Assembly: GCA_002099365.1 (NCBI GenBank)
Contig: MSED01000014.1
Coordinates: forward strand, 1,240,001-1,304,000
Length of the DNA stretch: 64,000 bases
DNA from: Phialophora verrucosa
Taxonomy: Eukaryota > Ascomycota > Eurotiomycetes > Chaetothyriales > Herpotrichiellaceae
Direction of reading: 5' to 3'
This document shows, in pieces, positions 31,601 to 41,587 of this stretch. Each line of letters begins with the position of its first letter. Positions within the stretch are counted from its first letter, which is position 1. Below the pieces are notes generated by a model. That model saw nothing but the letters and a program-made list of their open reading frames with translations, did not search any database and was not told the origin of the DNA. The position numbers and the translations under genes were made by a program.

Positions 31601-33052
31601 GGGGACAACCAAAACCAAAGCGCCTTCGATGATCATGTTGTCAGGATCTCGCTAGTCGACTTCGATTCGTCGGGCGATGGCCTCTTCAAACTCGAATCGA
31701 CCCTGATGCTACAACACTACTCGCCAGCGGTCCCGAATGAGGCTACCCGGTTAACAACTCCGAGCCTTGTGGCAGCACAGATCGCAAAATAGACTCAACA
31801 AGCCAACAACCTGCGCATCAGGTTTCCGGGGACGTGGTCTGAGCCGTCCGGTTCGATCGTCATTGGCTGCTAACTCTACTAATATTTGCAACGACAGCGA
31901 TTCGCTCACTCGACCGGCTTCTTCTATGAGACACAACTGTACAAGTATGTGATACGGACCGTTCAGCCACCTGGCTGTGTGATCTCGCGTGCTGCCTGCG
32001 CTCTACGCAGCCAGCACGGATCCGCCGACGGGAAAATATTCATGGCCGGGATTGGAGAGATATACTCTTTCAGCCCCTTCCGCCACGTTTACAACCTGCC
32101 TTGGCCCTTTTGTCACCACCGAGACCTAAATTGTTCAAGCCCAAACGACCCCTCATGAAGCTGGCGAAAGACCCCTATACACATACATGACTGCGATCGA
32201 CGAGGACGGCTTGGAGAATGCACCGACATCGCCATCGCCATCATTGATTCTTCACCGAGCAGTCATCTGCCGCGGAAGCTTCACTCACATTTTGTCCTCG
32301 GTCCTCAGCATCCGCTCCGTTTTGTCGCCCATGGCATTCTGAACACGGACGATACGGTACAGTCAGTCACCTTGCACTAGCTTTAGCTTCAGGCCTCGAT
32401 CACGTCTGTGTCCTCCATCGACAGGCGGAGAGCAGCCAGTGTCAAAGTCAGTGTAGACGGATAAGTAAGGTATAGGACAAAGCTTGAATACCAATTCCGA
32501 GTTCCCTCGACGGCAAGGGGCAGGTGGGTCTTATGGATACTACATGATTCCACGTTTTAGAGAGTAATGAGAGCCTGCGGGAAGATTGCCTGGCTTATTG
32601 ACTGGCACCCTAGACCATCTAGGTCGAAAGCACCCAACCCCTTCTTGCCTTGATTACAGTGTCCGCCTCGATTGGGCTCCCCGGTTGCGCGGATTTGATT
32701 ATATATCGGACGAGGAAACGCGTTGGACGGAAAGTTCGGAAACAGTCTTTCATTCTATGTGGATATCATGTTGATACATGGTTGTGGCACAAATCGAGAA
32801 GGAAGCCACCCAGACCTGAAGCAGGAGAAGTCCACGGAAGGCAAGAAAGATGGACACTCTCAGTCCTCTGCCCCAGTCACCGCTACAAGGTACCGAGCTC
32901 ATTCGCTTCTGATCCTCTTGGGGATGGCCCTTTTCGGGGGCACGTTGGACATTCGCTCGACTGACGTTCTCCTCTCTCACTATCGTCTCTTCGGTCACTC
33001 TGCCTCCAGCCCCGAGCCTCCTTTTTCGTTGTGCACAGACGACAGGCTCCGT
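28658..33052. other. 4.4 kb gene-poor region
   Basis: This is the longest stretch without a supported gene. All open frames are short (up to ~133 codons), overlap on both strands and lack motifs. I saw no terminal repeats, transposase or polymerase motifs, and no tRNA or 5S box. It has the highest local density of the TACTCGTA-type motif: 29916-29924, 30804-30812, a 14-bp perfect palindrome at 31414-31427, and 31525-31538. Its left end includes the Ypd1 promoter. Confidence 0.5.
31414..31427. repeat. Perfect palindrome TACTCGTACGAGTA
   Basis: Two inverted copies of the window's enriched TACTCGTA motif overlap to give a 14-bp perfect palindrome. It could be a dimeric protein-binding site; no gene is adjacent. 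Confidence 0.6.
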
Positions 33053-34473
33053 CTAGCCGGTCACTTTGTAGATGGCCTCGGCAAGTCTCTTGACGTTGTC
33101 AGAAGTGATACCTGCCACGGAGATACGGCCGTCCTTGGTGGCGTAGACGGAATGCTCTTTCGCCAGGACGTCCATCTGTTCGGGTTTCAGGCCCGTGTAT
33201 GCGAACATGCCGATCTGGACACAATTTGTCAGCATAAGGACCTCTCTCTCTGTGTGTCTTCAAACATACCTGATTTGTAATGTGCTCCCAGTTATGCTTG
33301 CTGCCCAGGTCCTCCAGGTTCTTCTTCAACAGCGCCCTCATCTCGATGATGCGATCGGCCATGCCCTTCACCTCGCCCAGCCACTGCTTGTTGAGGCCCG
33401 CGTCGTTCAAGATCTCGCTGGCGATCCGCGCCCCGTGGATCGGCGGGTTCGAGTACAGCGGCCGGACGAGGATCTTGATCTGGCTGTCCACGCGCTTCTT
33501 CTCCTCCGCGCTGTCGCACACGATGCTGAACGCGCCGACCCGCTCGCCGTAGAGGCCCATGTTCTTGGCGAACGACTGCGCCAGCACCAGCCCGAACCCT
33601 TGCTCGATGAAGTGCCGCACCGCGTAGGCGTCCTTGTCCGTATCCCCCGACGCGAAGCCCTGGTACGCCATGTCGAAGAAGGGGTAGTGGCTCTTCTCTT
33701 TCATGACGCGCGCGATCTGCTGCCATTGTTCCGGAGTGGGATCGATGCCCGTGGGGTTGTGGGCGCAGGCGTGCAGCAGGACGATCGACCCGTCGGGGAA
33801 GCTCTGCAGGTCGGCGATCATGCCGTCAAAGTCCAGCCCGATGGTGTCCTTGTTGTAGTATTTGTACTGCTTGACCTCGAGGCCCGAGTCCGAGAAGACG
33901 GCCTTGTGGTTCGCCCACGACGGCGAGGGGATGTAGATTGTCTTGGCGCCCGGGTACCACCTCTCGAGGAACGCGCCGCCTATCCTCAGCGCGCCGGTGC
34001 CAGAGATGGACTGGGTGATGGCGACGCGGTCCTCGGCGATGGGTTTGCTGTTCGGTCCGTACGCGAGGAGGGCGGCCGCCTTGGTGAACGATGGGACACC
34101 CGTGATGCCGGCGTATTCCTTGTCGAGCGTCGACGAGACGACTTTCTGCTCGGCGGTGCGGACGCTAGGGAGGACGTACGGCTTGCCCTTGTCGTCGCCT
34201 GCACACGTGCGAGGTCAGCCACCGGTGTGTTCCCCCTGATGGGAGTATGGGAGACGTGAGGAGTAACTCACGGTATGCGCCAACACCCAGATTGATCTTC
34301 TCTTTGAAGCTGTCCTTCTTGAAGGCCTCGGTGATGCCCAGGATGGCGTCGGGAGGGCCTTCCTTGACGTTCGCCCATGTCGATGCCGCTGCGGCGAGGC
34401 GGATCACTTGAGGGTTGACGGCTTGTTGCCGCAAGGTGGCGCGAGTCGCCGCTGGTCGGAGAGTGGACAGCAT
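33053..34473 (-). CDS. Aspartate aminotransferase, mitochondrial
   Basis: A 430-residue protein in three exons (34272-34473, 33270-34198, 33053-33214); introns are 73 and 55 nt and all phases agree. The N-terminus (MLSTLRPAATRATLRQQAVN) is Arg/Ala/Thr-rich without acids, a mitochondrial presequence. The enzyme is a PLP fold-type I class I aminotransferase interconverting aspartate/2-oxoglutarate and oxaloacetate/glutamate, part of the malate-aspartate shuttle. Visible signatures are INLGVGAYRDDKGKP, the ACAHNPTGIDPTPEQW block and YQGFASGD. The PLP-lysine motif is QSFAKNMGLYGERVGAFS, and a substrate-binding Arg lies in YSNPPIHGARI. The family length is matched and no key residue is missing. 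Confidence 0.96.
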
Positions 34474-35196
34474 GGTGATGCGAGTGCGAGAGAATGAGAA
34501 GGTCTACACCGGAAGAATGACGAAGATGTAGATGAAGAAGAAGAAGTAGCTCGGTGTTGTTTGTACAGGCGAGACTTGAGGAAGACAAAGAGATCTAAAC
34601 CCAAAGCTTACTCGCAAGAGCTGAACAGAAGGTGAAGGAACAGAGCTGTTACTGTGTGCAGTGTAAGGAACCTCGAAAGGGATGAGACTGGAGAGGTGAG
34701 TGATTAGCTCTGTCGTCGACAAGCTCGCTTTCAATCAGAAACGATCGGATCTGTTCTCCAAAATTTTATTTGGCCATGCCATGGTCCCTGGAATTGGAGT
34801 TTGGGGGTTCGCTGGGGCTCCAACCCGTCCAGCCTCCGACATCGCGGGCGCAGACGGTGGGATGGATGGCACCGTTGGCTACTAAGAGGCATGTCGGCCA
34901 ATAAAAGTGCTCATTGCAGGGAGCTTTCCATTTAACAGGCGGAAAGCTTCCCCTGTTGCCAATGATCTTGTGGCATTGTTCAACGTTGGTCGCGAGAGAT
35001 GTATGTACTTAAAAGGCACAGGCACTAATAGTACTCTAAGTGGGCGCCTTGCGTTGCCCCTGACGGTTTCCACATGGCTTTCGTGTGACAACAGCCCTGG
35101 ATAGGAGGAGTACGAGTATGTAGTATGTACCACGCTGAGAAGCACCCATCTCAAAATTGTTCACTCCTTGACGGCCCTCAAGATTACACGCCTCGC
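34474..35196. other. Promoter of aspartate aminotransferase / 3' flank of Snu66
   Basis: No gene seen. GTACGAGTA is present at 35110-35118. Confidence 0.5.
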
Positions 35197-37206
35197 TCAA
35201 CCCAATCTAATCCCAGCCTGCTTGTTCTTCTTCCCCATCGTGCCTTGAGCGTTGTTCATGCCCGTAGCCTCACTACTGTCGAGGATACTTGCCGCCTCCC
35301 GCTTCTTCTCCTCGGCAATCTTTTTCAAATGCTTCTCGGTCTTCAACTTCCCACTACCTTTGCCGTGGAACTGGTGGCTCAGATGCTTGAATGCTTCCTT
35401 CTGGTTCATGAGCCGACCGTCGTCGTCCACGTATTTGATCTGCACGTCGGGCTTGTACTCTCTGTTGAAAGCGGCAGCAGCCTGAATGGACGATTGATGC
35501 TCTCGCTGGGTGTTCTGCCATCGAGCGTGTTCCTCTCGTTCCTTGACAGACAGACCAGTCAATTTGCCGGATTGGCGATCCCGCTCACGCTGCATGCGCG
35601 CCTTCTGTTCGTTCTCGTGCTCGCGCAGACGAGCTTCGACAATAAACTTCTGGCGATCCTTGTACAGCTTATTTTTGTCGCCGGCGTCCGTCTCTTTCAG
35701 AATACCGCGTTGGCGGAGCAGGCTGAGAGCCGAACCAAGGCCAAGGTCGAGTGACTTCTCCTCGTCGAGGCCCGTGGCGGTCACGTCTGGGGTGACGGAT
35801 GACCGCTCACGCTTGACGCGATTGAGGAGTTCATGTTCATCCTCGATGCCGGCGTATGTTTCTCCCATGTCATGGTCGTCATCTTCGTGTTTGATTTGAG
35901 GGGGTGGGCTTTCGAAACTATTCATTTCGATAGATTTCTTGACCCCTCGCTCGGGCTCCTCGCCCATGGGACGTGATGTCAAATTGTCCAGGAATACCGT
36001 GGTATCGTCGAGCACAAGACCGCCTTCTCCATCCGCAACAGGCTGCTCATCATCTTCTTGTTTGAGCTGCGCGATAATGTCTTCGGGTCTTCGCTTTTGT
36101 TTCCTGAGGACTGCCTGTCGAGTCCTAGCAAGTGCACTGGCCAGATCATCGTCGTCGTCGAAGTTGTCTTCTGAGGTTCGAGATTTCGCTCGCGGCAGCG
36201 CCGCAGCAGTTGCAGAATCGACGTCCATAGCATCGCCATTGGTGGACCCCTGCGCAGCAGGGATAATACCGTCATCCTCGTCAACGGGCCTTTGGCGCTT
36301 GGACTTCTTCTTTTCCTTCTTCGGCTTCTTGATCTTGAGCTCCAGATAATCCGAGATGGGCTCGTCTTTCAAGATGTCCAAGCTGATCGTATTCTTGAGC
36401 TTCTCGCCGATCTGCTGACGTTTGGCCTCGCGTTCCTCGACGGTCGAGCCTTGAGTGTCAAGGGTGAACGCTTTCCGCTTCTTGTCATCATACTGCGAGA
36501 GGAGCCCCTTCTCAGAATCTTCGTGCACATTGTAGGCCGTCTTCTTCTTTTTCAAGTCCAGCTTCTCCTTCAGCTTGTCCCGTGACACAATGTCTGCGTT
36601 CTCCAGGACATCTTCCTCCTCGCTGTCGTCCCCCTTTCCGATCTCAGTATCCTTCAACGTGAGGATCTGCTCGCCAAACTCTTCGTCGAAATCCCCAATG
36701 TCATGCGCGACCTGCACGCCCGCGAGGTCCTTGGACGTATACTCGACGGCAGCCTCTCGTTCCCGCTCGGCAAGTTCTCGGGCCAACCTCTCGGCGCGCT
36801 CCCTCTCGATTTTCGACTGCCGCCTTTTCTGGCCTTTCAACCACGCCCGGGTATCGACATCGTCTTCATCGCCAGCATCACCCAGGCCCCTTCCCTCGAG
36901 GTGTCGATTGCGCGCCTCAAGGTCCCTCTGTCGTTGGATCTCTTTCTTGCGCCGTTCTCTCAGAGCCTTTTTCTTCTCCTCCTCGCGCAGTTGGTTCCAG
37001 TTCTCGAACCCCGCGGCTTCGCGGGTTTCCAGCGTCGAGGCAGGCTCGTCGTCATTATCTTGATCGCTGTCGACGGCGGAGGCTCTTGATTCTTTGAACG
37101 ATGGTCCTTCAGACGATTGTGGAGGCTGTCCACTTACGCTTAAGAGTGGGAGGCCCAGGCTCTTTCTGAGCTTGTTCATTTGTTCGATATCTGCCGCGGA
37201 AGCCAT
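35197..37206 (-). CDS. SNU66: SART-1/Snu66, U4/U6.U5 tri-snRNP component
   Basis: A single-exon 669-residue protein. It is highly charged, with long Lys/Arg/Glu coiled-coil segments (for example EEEKKKALRERRKKEIQRQR near residue 75). The N-terminal MASAADIEQMNKLRKSLGLP and LDTRAWLKGQKRR-like block mark the SART-1 family. The conserved C-terminal region has SLGLGSALSLLRQRGILKET-type sequence, FNREYKPDVQIKYVDDDGR, MNQKEAFKHLSHQFHGKGSG and KTEKHLKKIAEEKKREA. Snu66/SART1 is a scaffold of the tri-snRNP needed for pre-mRNA splicing and, in yeast, binds the ubiquitin-like Hub1 through HIND elements. The length is typical for filamentous fungi. Identification is firm. Confidence 0.93.
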   Translation of the reverse strand: MASAADIEQMNKLRKSLGLPLLSVSGQPPQSSEGPSFKESRASAVDSDQDNDDEPASTLETREAAGFENWNQLREEEKKKALRERRKKEIQRQRDLEARNRHLEGRGLGDAGDEDDVDTRAWLKGQKRRQSKIERERAERLARELAEREREAAVEYTSKDLAGVQVAHDIGDFDEEFGEQILTLKDTEIGKGDDSEEEDVLENADIVSRDKLKEKLDLKKKKTAYNVHEDSEKGLLSQYDDKKRKAFTLDTQGSTVEEREAKRQQIGEKLKNTISLDILKDEPISDYLELKIKKPKKEKKKSKRQRPVDEDDGIIPAAQGSTNGDAMDVDSATAAALPRAKSRTSEDNFDDDDDLASALARTRQAVLRKQKRRPEDIIAQLKQEDDEQPVADGEGGLVLDDTTVFLDNLTSRPMGEEPERGVKKSIEMNSFESPPPQIKHEDDDHDMGETYAGIEDEHELLNRVKRERSSVTPDVTATGLDEEKSLDLGLGSALSLLRQRGILKETDAGDKNKLYKDRQKFIVEARLREHENEQKARMQRERDRQSGKLTGLSVKEREEHARWQNTQREHQSSIQAAAAFNREYKPDVQIKYVDDDGRLMNQKEAFKHLSHQFHGKGSGKLKTEKHLKKIAEEKKREAASILDSSEATGMNNAQGTMGKKNKQAGIRLG

Positions 37207-38085
37207 GGTGAATGATTGTCCCTTCGCAGGAAGGAGAGCTCAGGAATTGTACACAATAGAGAGAAATTGTGTCACATGTAGTGAGCGAGAGGCGACACTG
37301 AGAGACGCTGCCGCAGCCTGGCTTTCGCTTGAAGGAAGGCGAAAGGCCCGCGCTACTCGTAGTCACCGCAGGCGACACTCGTTTCGGGACTAGCGCCCCG
37401 AAATCTTGGCATAGTTTTTCTCGCCGAAGCCTTTTCAACTTTCTGCCCTCGTTCTGCCTTTCCTCTCCTTCTTCTTCTCCCAACCACAGTTCTGGGTCGC
37501 GAAGGATCCCTCCCTGTCCTTACCTGTAAGGGTAGTGTGAGGTCGAACGTTCGCGACAACCTCGACTCTCTGCGCGGAGCACATTGCAATACCCAATAAT
37601 GTCTATTTCCCGGTCGACAGAACTGAGAGCAACCCTCTCGACCTTTCGCCCTCGGGCCAGTTCGCCCGAGCTCGGTCCTTGAGACGTCGTGCTTTGAGGT
37701 CTTCGCGATCTTGGCGCTTCCGAACGGGGACTTTGGTCAGCTCGGCGGGCTGAGGTCAGGGGAGACGTCTTATTCCCAAGCTTGGTGTATGCGCCTCGTC
37801 GAGGCATGATCATTGGGCAAAACCAAGACTATTGTCTACAGACTCGCTTTTTTTTACCGCTTGTTCAAATAGTCATGTTCTAGACATTTGGAAGACACTC
37901 TTGTGGGAAAAGGATTGCTGAAGAGACATAGCTGCTGTGAGAGATCGATGAGGTCCAGCCACACCCATCATTATGTTATTTTCTATATGTCGTTGTTCTA
38001 ATGCTGTGCCACATGGAATGCCAGTGGCGACCTCCCCGTGCTGTTTGGTGTCCTGAGAAAGACGCTCAACGGACATCGATCCAAT
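37207..38085. other. Intergenic region upstream of Snu66
   Basis: Short frames only. TACTCGTAG occurs at 37354-37362, within 150 bp of the Snu66 start codon. Confidence 0.5.
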
Positions 38086-39399
38086 CTACCAACTCGCCAC
38101 TCCCTTCTCTCTGTCGAATCCTCCTCTGAGCTGGCTCTTCGGCTTCACGACCTTCCCCTGCAAGATAGTGTACCTCACGATATTCTCACAGTCCTCCGGC
38201 CGCACTCGAGCCAGCCAGATCAGCTGGACCGCCTCATCTTGCAACGTCTGTCCGTCAACATCTCCGCCATCTCTCTTCTGTCCCTGCCTCCGATAGATCA
38301 TCACGTTCGCGGAATATTTGTGTCCACCGACGTGGCTGATGAAGTATATCCCCACTCCACCGGGCCTATCGTCGTGGATGTCGCGGTATAGCCCCAGGGG
38401 CCGCAGGATGCGCTCGAATTCCTTGCGCAGGAGAGGAGCGGACTGGCCGCAGCGGGCATCGCGGGTCTTTTGACTGCACATGAGGATGAGATAGGAATGA
38501 GGGATAGGTCGCGTCTTGAACGATGTGGATATTGATGGCGGGATTGGTGCCGGATCGAGTGTTGACTCTGGTTGCGATTCCTGTAGCTGCTGCTGCTCTG
38601 AGGTTCCATGGGCCGATGGTGCTGTGCCACCTCCAATTTGCAAACCGGACAAGTCAGGTGTCTCTTCTTGCTCTCTCTCAACAGCCTGCCCGTTCTCTGC
38701 GTCTTGCTGTGCCTGTGCCCGCTCCTGCTCCTGCTCCTGCTGCGTCGCAGGTGCTCCAACGTGCCCATTGGCCGTGCTGCCGTTCACCTCCGGTCTCCTT
38801 CCCCCAACGGGTGTATCGTTCGTGCTGCTCCTCTCAACGACCTCCCTCATCAGGGCGGCCGCCTTGCTAGGCGGCACCTTTTCGATGAGTTTCCAGCTCG
38901 GCAGGAGCATGACATCGGCTGTGCCCTCCTCTTCGCCGTGGCCATGACACTCCTCCCCGCTGGGGAAGTCGCTCGCGCTCAGCATGACCTTCCCCCTCTT
39001 CCCGCTCATCTCTAACCCGACCTTGCCCACGGCCTGCATGACGGAATGTTTCTCGTCGGTGACGTCCCTCACCCAGTCCGTCTTGCCCGTGCCGACGAGA
39101 AGATGGACATTGAAGCCCTTGACATGCCCGAACAGCCGGTCGCTCTCATCGATTGAGAATTTCGCGGGATAGTGGACCGTGCACGACGAGCAATCGTGCA
39201 AGCATTGTTCGCCGTCGACGGAAGGGTCTGTCGGAGGAAACAGTTCGCTCTCGGTCTTTGCGGTGCTAAAGCCGGCGTTCAGATTTGCCGACGATTGCGT
39301 GGGCGTCAGAAACGTCGTCACACGACGGAGGAGGGACATTTTGGACTTCTGAGGGCCCGTGGGAACATGGGAGGGTTGTTTGTCTTTGAGCGAAGGCAT
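38086..39399 (-). CDS. Apd1/Aim32-type thioredoxin-like [2Fe-2S] ferredoxin
   Basis: A single-exon 437-residue protein of the sucrase/ferredoxin-like family. The N-terminal half contains DCSSCTVHYPAKFSIDESD and a HLLVGTGKTDWVRDV block typical of these proteins. A long Gln/Glu-rich linker interrupts the middle (~200-290). The C-terminal domain has LILMCSQKTRDARCGQSAP and then YFISHVGGHKYSANVMIYRR. The two Cys and the two His of HVGGH are the atypical bis-His/bis-Cys ligands that Apd1 and Aim32 use to bind [2Fe-2S]. In yeast these proteins act in redox biology of cytosol and mitochondria. A second Met 20 codons in (SLLRRVTTFLTP) is an alternative start with a presequence-like character. The exact paralogue is not certain. 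Confidence 0.85.
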   Translation of the reverse strand: MPSLKDKQPSHVPTGPQKSKMSLLRRVTTFLTPTQSSANLNAGFSTAKTESELFPPTDPSVDGEQCLHDCSSCTVHYPAKFSIDESDRLFGHVKGFNVHLLVGTGKTDWVRDVTDEKHSVMQAVGKVGLEMSGKRGKVMLSASDFPSGEECHGHGEEEGTADVMLLPSWKLIEKVPPSKAAALMREVVERSSTNDTPVGGRRPEVNGSTANGHVGAPATQQEQEQERAQAQQDAENGQAVEREQEETPDLSGLQIGGGTAPSAHGTSEQQQLQESQPESTLDPAPIPPSISTSFKTRPIPHSYLILMCSQKTRDARCGQSAPLLRKEFERILRPLGLYRDIHDDRPGGVGIYFISHVGGHKYSANVMIYRRQGQKRDGGDVDGQTLQDEAVQLIWLARVRPEDCENIVRYTILQGKVVKPKSQLRGGFDREKGVASW

Positions 39400-40236
39400 T
39401 CTCTGGGCGGGACTGCTATGTATGTACCCGCACTTTTATCTCGCGATTGCGTCTTTGGGGTCTCGATGACCGCACGGCTCGGGGAAATTTTGGGCGTGCT
39501 GCATCCGACTGGCTTGATTATCTTATCAATCAGCACGGAATTACTTCCGGCGGCCTTGAGATTGTTGGGGTTCCGAAAGTGCTTGCCGTTGCTTGATTTC
39601 GTACTGCATACAAAACTTGGTACGGTACTCCAGTGGCAGTGAAGCAAGACTGTTGCCGAGGACGCGTCCTGAAGCTCTGGGTCATGGGAGATGCTTCTGA
39701 AGGGATAAAGAATATCCCGTACGGGGATCCTCTCTCTTTATCAGCTCTGTCCAGGCTGAAGCATTTTCGGTCGTTATTTTCTTCTCGACCGAGTGAGCTC
39801 GCTACACCGAGGGGAACTACATGCCTCCACCAGGTCCGACGCTTTTAGTCTAATCCCTACAGACGGAAGGAGGATGGGGAAAAGACGGTAAGCTACCGAT
39901 CCGGCAAGCCTGCAGGGAGATGCTTATGATAGAGTTTAGGGATGATTGGAATCCTTGTTTATGCATATGCCAGGTACCGGCTTGTTTGCGCGTGCGTTGC
40001 GGTGGTTGAACTGAGCCTCCACCTGAGATATCTCCAAACTTCTCTTGAAGTCGCGTCTGTCTACTAAGGCACTTTCCCCCGAAATACCAGGCCGAATTTG
40101 ATTGCCCTTGACTTTTGGCCCGGCACCGTTGAACTAGTCTGTACTCCTTGCATTGCTATCCGTTTTTGGAGCCGGCAAATATGTGCTGTGCGCGCGCCGC
40201 CTTCGTTGGCCGCTGATCTCTTGAAGAAAGACGTAC
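39400..40236. other. Intergenic region upstream of the Apd1-like gene
   Basis: No convincing coding signal, other than a possible last exon of the doubtful gene to the right. Confidence 0.4.
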
Positions 40237-41238
40237 CGGGGAATGCGGCGCCCAGCTCGCAGTTGGCCGTCCGTCCGTCGGCCTTTTCCAATAGCTTCGA
40301 CAACTGGGTCAGGAGACCCATCGTGGTCATAAGCCCGCGGTTGTACCTCCATCGGAACTCGCCAAGGTAAGAAGAATTGCCAGGAGGAGCCGGCATGCCC
40401 ATCCATTGTGCGACTTGATCCGCCCCCATCTGCATTTCCTGTTGAAAAAGAGCCGACGATCATTGAACCGGATCTGCGTGGCACCCACGGAGCACGGTTT
40501 GGGTAGAGTTCGAGGATTTTGATCGGAACAAAGGATTGGGGATATAGTGAGAGGACTCGCGAATGACTTTCTGATAGCGGTGTAGGCAGGACTTGTGATT
40601 AGAATTCCATCATCGTGCTGTCGCGTTCTCTGCACCAGCCTTACTCACCTGCATGAGGCGCGGCATCTCCTGCGAAACAGACAAGAAATTATCGCAATCC
40701 AGAACTGTCGGCGAGCCGTACCATCTTTCATTAAGGCCACCGTCCGGATCAGATGTCCTATGGAAAGGAAGCAGTCCTGTGCAAGAGAAAGCTCCACGAT
40801 GAGAGTGCTCTTGGAGTTTGTTGCATTCGGGTTCTGAACGACTTCGTTTCAGTTCAGTCATTGAAAAAGATGGCATCAGTAAGAAGAATGCAGACAAAAC
40901 GAAGTCGATGTTTTGGCAAGTCGGCCATGCTTACGAGGCATGGACAACTCTGGATTGCAGTCGTCAGACATCAGAAAACTAATAACAGTGTCCGAATCAG
41001 TAGACCTGCCCAGGCCAGACCCCCAAGAAGCTCCGTAACAATGCTGTGTGTAAGCAAAACGCCTGATAGTATCCACCCGTCCATTCCTTCCCATTCCAGC
41101 CTGCAGTTCGATCCCTGCTGTGGCACCTTCGCGCAGCTGCAACCGTTGTGCCTCGTCGTACATTGGTAGATTTCGGACCACTGTTTGTTCCAATTTGACA
41201 AAGCACACTTCGCCAGACTCCTCGCTGTTTAGTATCAT
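40237..41238 (-). CDS. Doubtful small spliced gene, function unknown
   Basis: Three reading-frame blocks can be joined by plausible splice sites. A first block runs from an ATG at 41238 to about 40944, with donor GTAAGC. An exon at 40649-40833 follows, with CAG acceptor and GTGAGT donor. A third exon at 40237-40438 has acceptor TTTTTCAACAG and donor GTACGT. Phases agree across both junctions, which is the main support. The joined protein contains ERWYGSPTVLDCDNFLSVSQ, RLMQEMQMGADQVAQWMGM and LGEFRWRYNRGLMTTMGLL, with amphipathic helices but no known motif. The 3' exon was not found and the intron before the third exon is long (210 nt). It may be a real orphan gene, a pseudogene or noise. Confidence 0.28.
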
Positions 41239-41587
41239 ATTATTAAATCCTCCACAAGCCCAAAGCCCATCCGTTCGGGCTAAATGGGGCGCAGTCCATA
41301 ATTTTCATACACGAATTAGAAGTAAAGCCTGTAAGTCGCAATGGCAGACTTCAGGTTGAGCAGGATGCTGAGGTACGTGAAAGTGCAGTCGAGGCGCCAT
41401 TGATTGTTCTGGGTTCTTGTTTCTTGGGCATTGTTGATTTTCTCTTATCGTTCTGTGTTGCTGAAATGCTGAAAATGATCATGATGATCCGGTGGTAGAC
41501 AGGAATACCTTCAGAGCGGTTCCCATCCTCCTGCAGAGTCAATATGACTCAAGACGGTCTTCACCACAAGAGGGAGTGAAGACTGCA

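Noticed and set aside
28658..33052. RIP-mutated transposon remnant
   Set aside because: The stretch is not AT-rich and shows no TA-biased decay, long terminal repeats or polymerase motifs.
33195..34259. 354-codon open frame on the plus strand
   Set aside because: It is exactly antisense to the aspartate aminotransferase exon, whose sequence is strongly conserved; its Arg/Val-rich composition is the shadow of GC-rich codons on the other strand.
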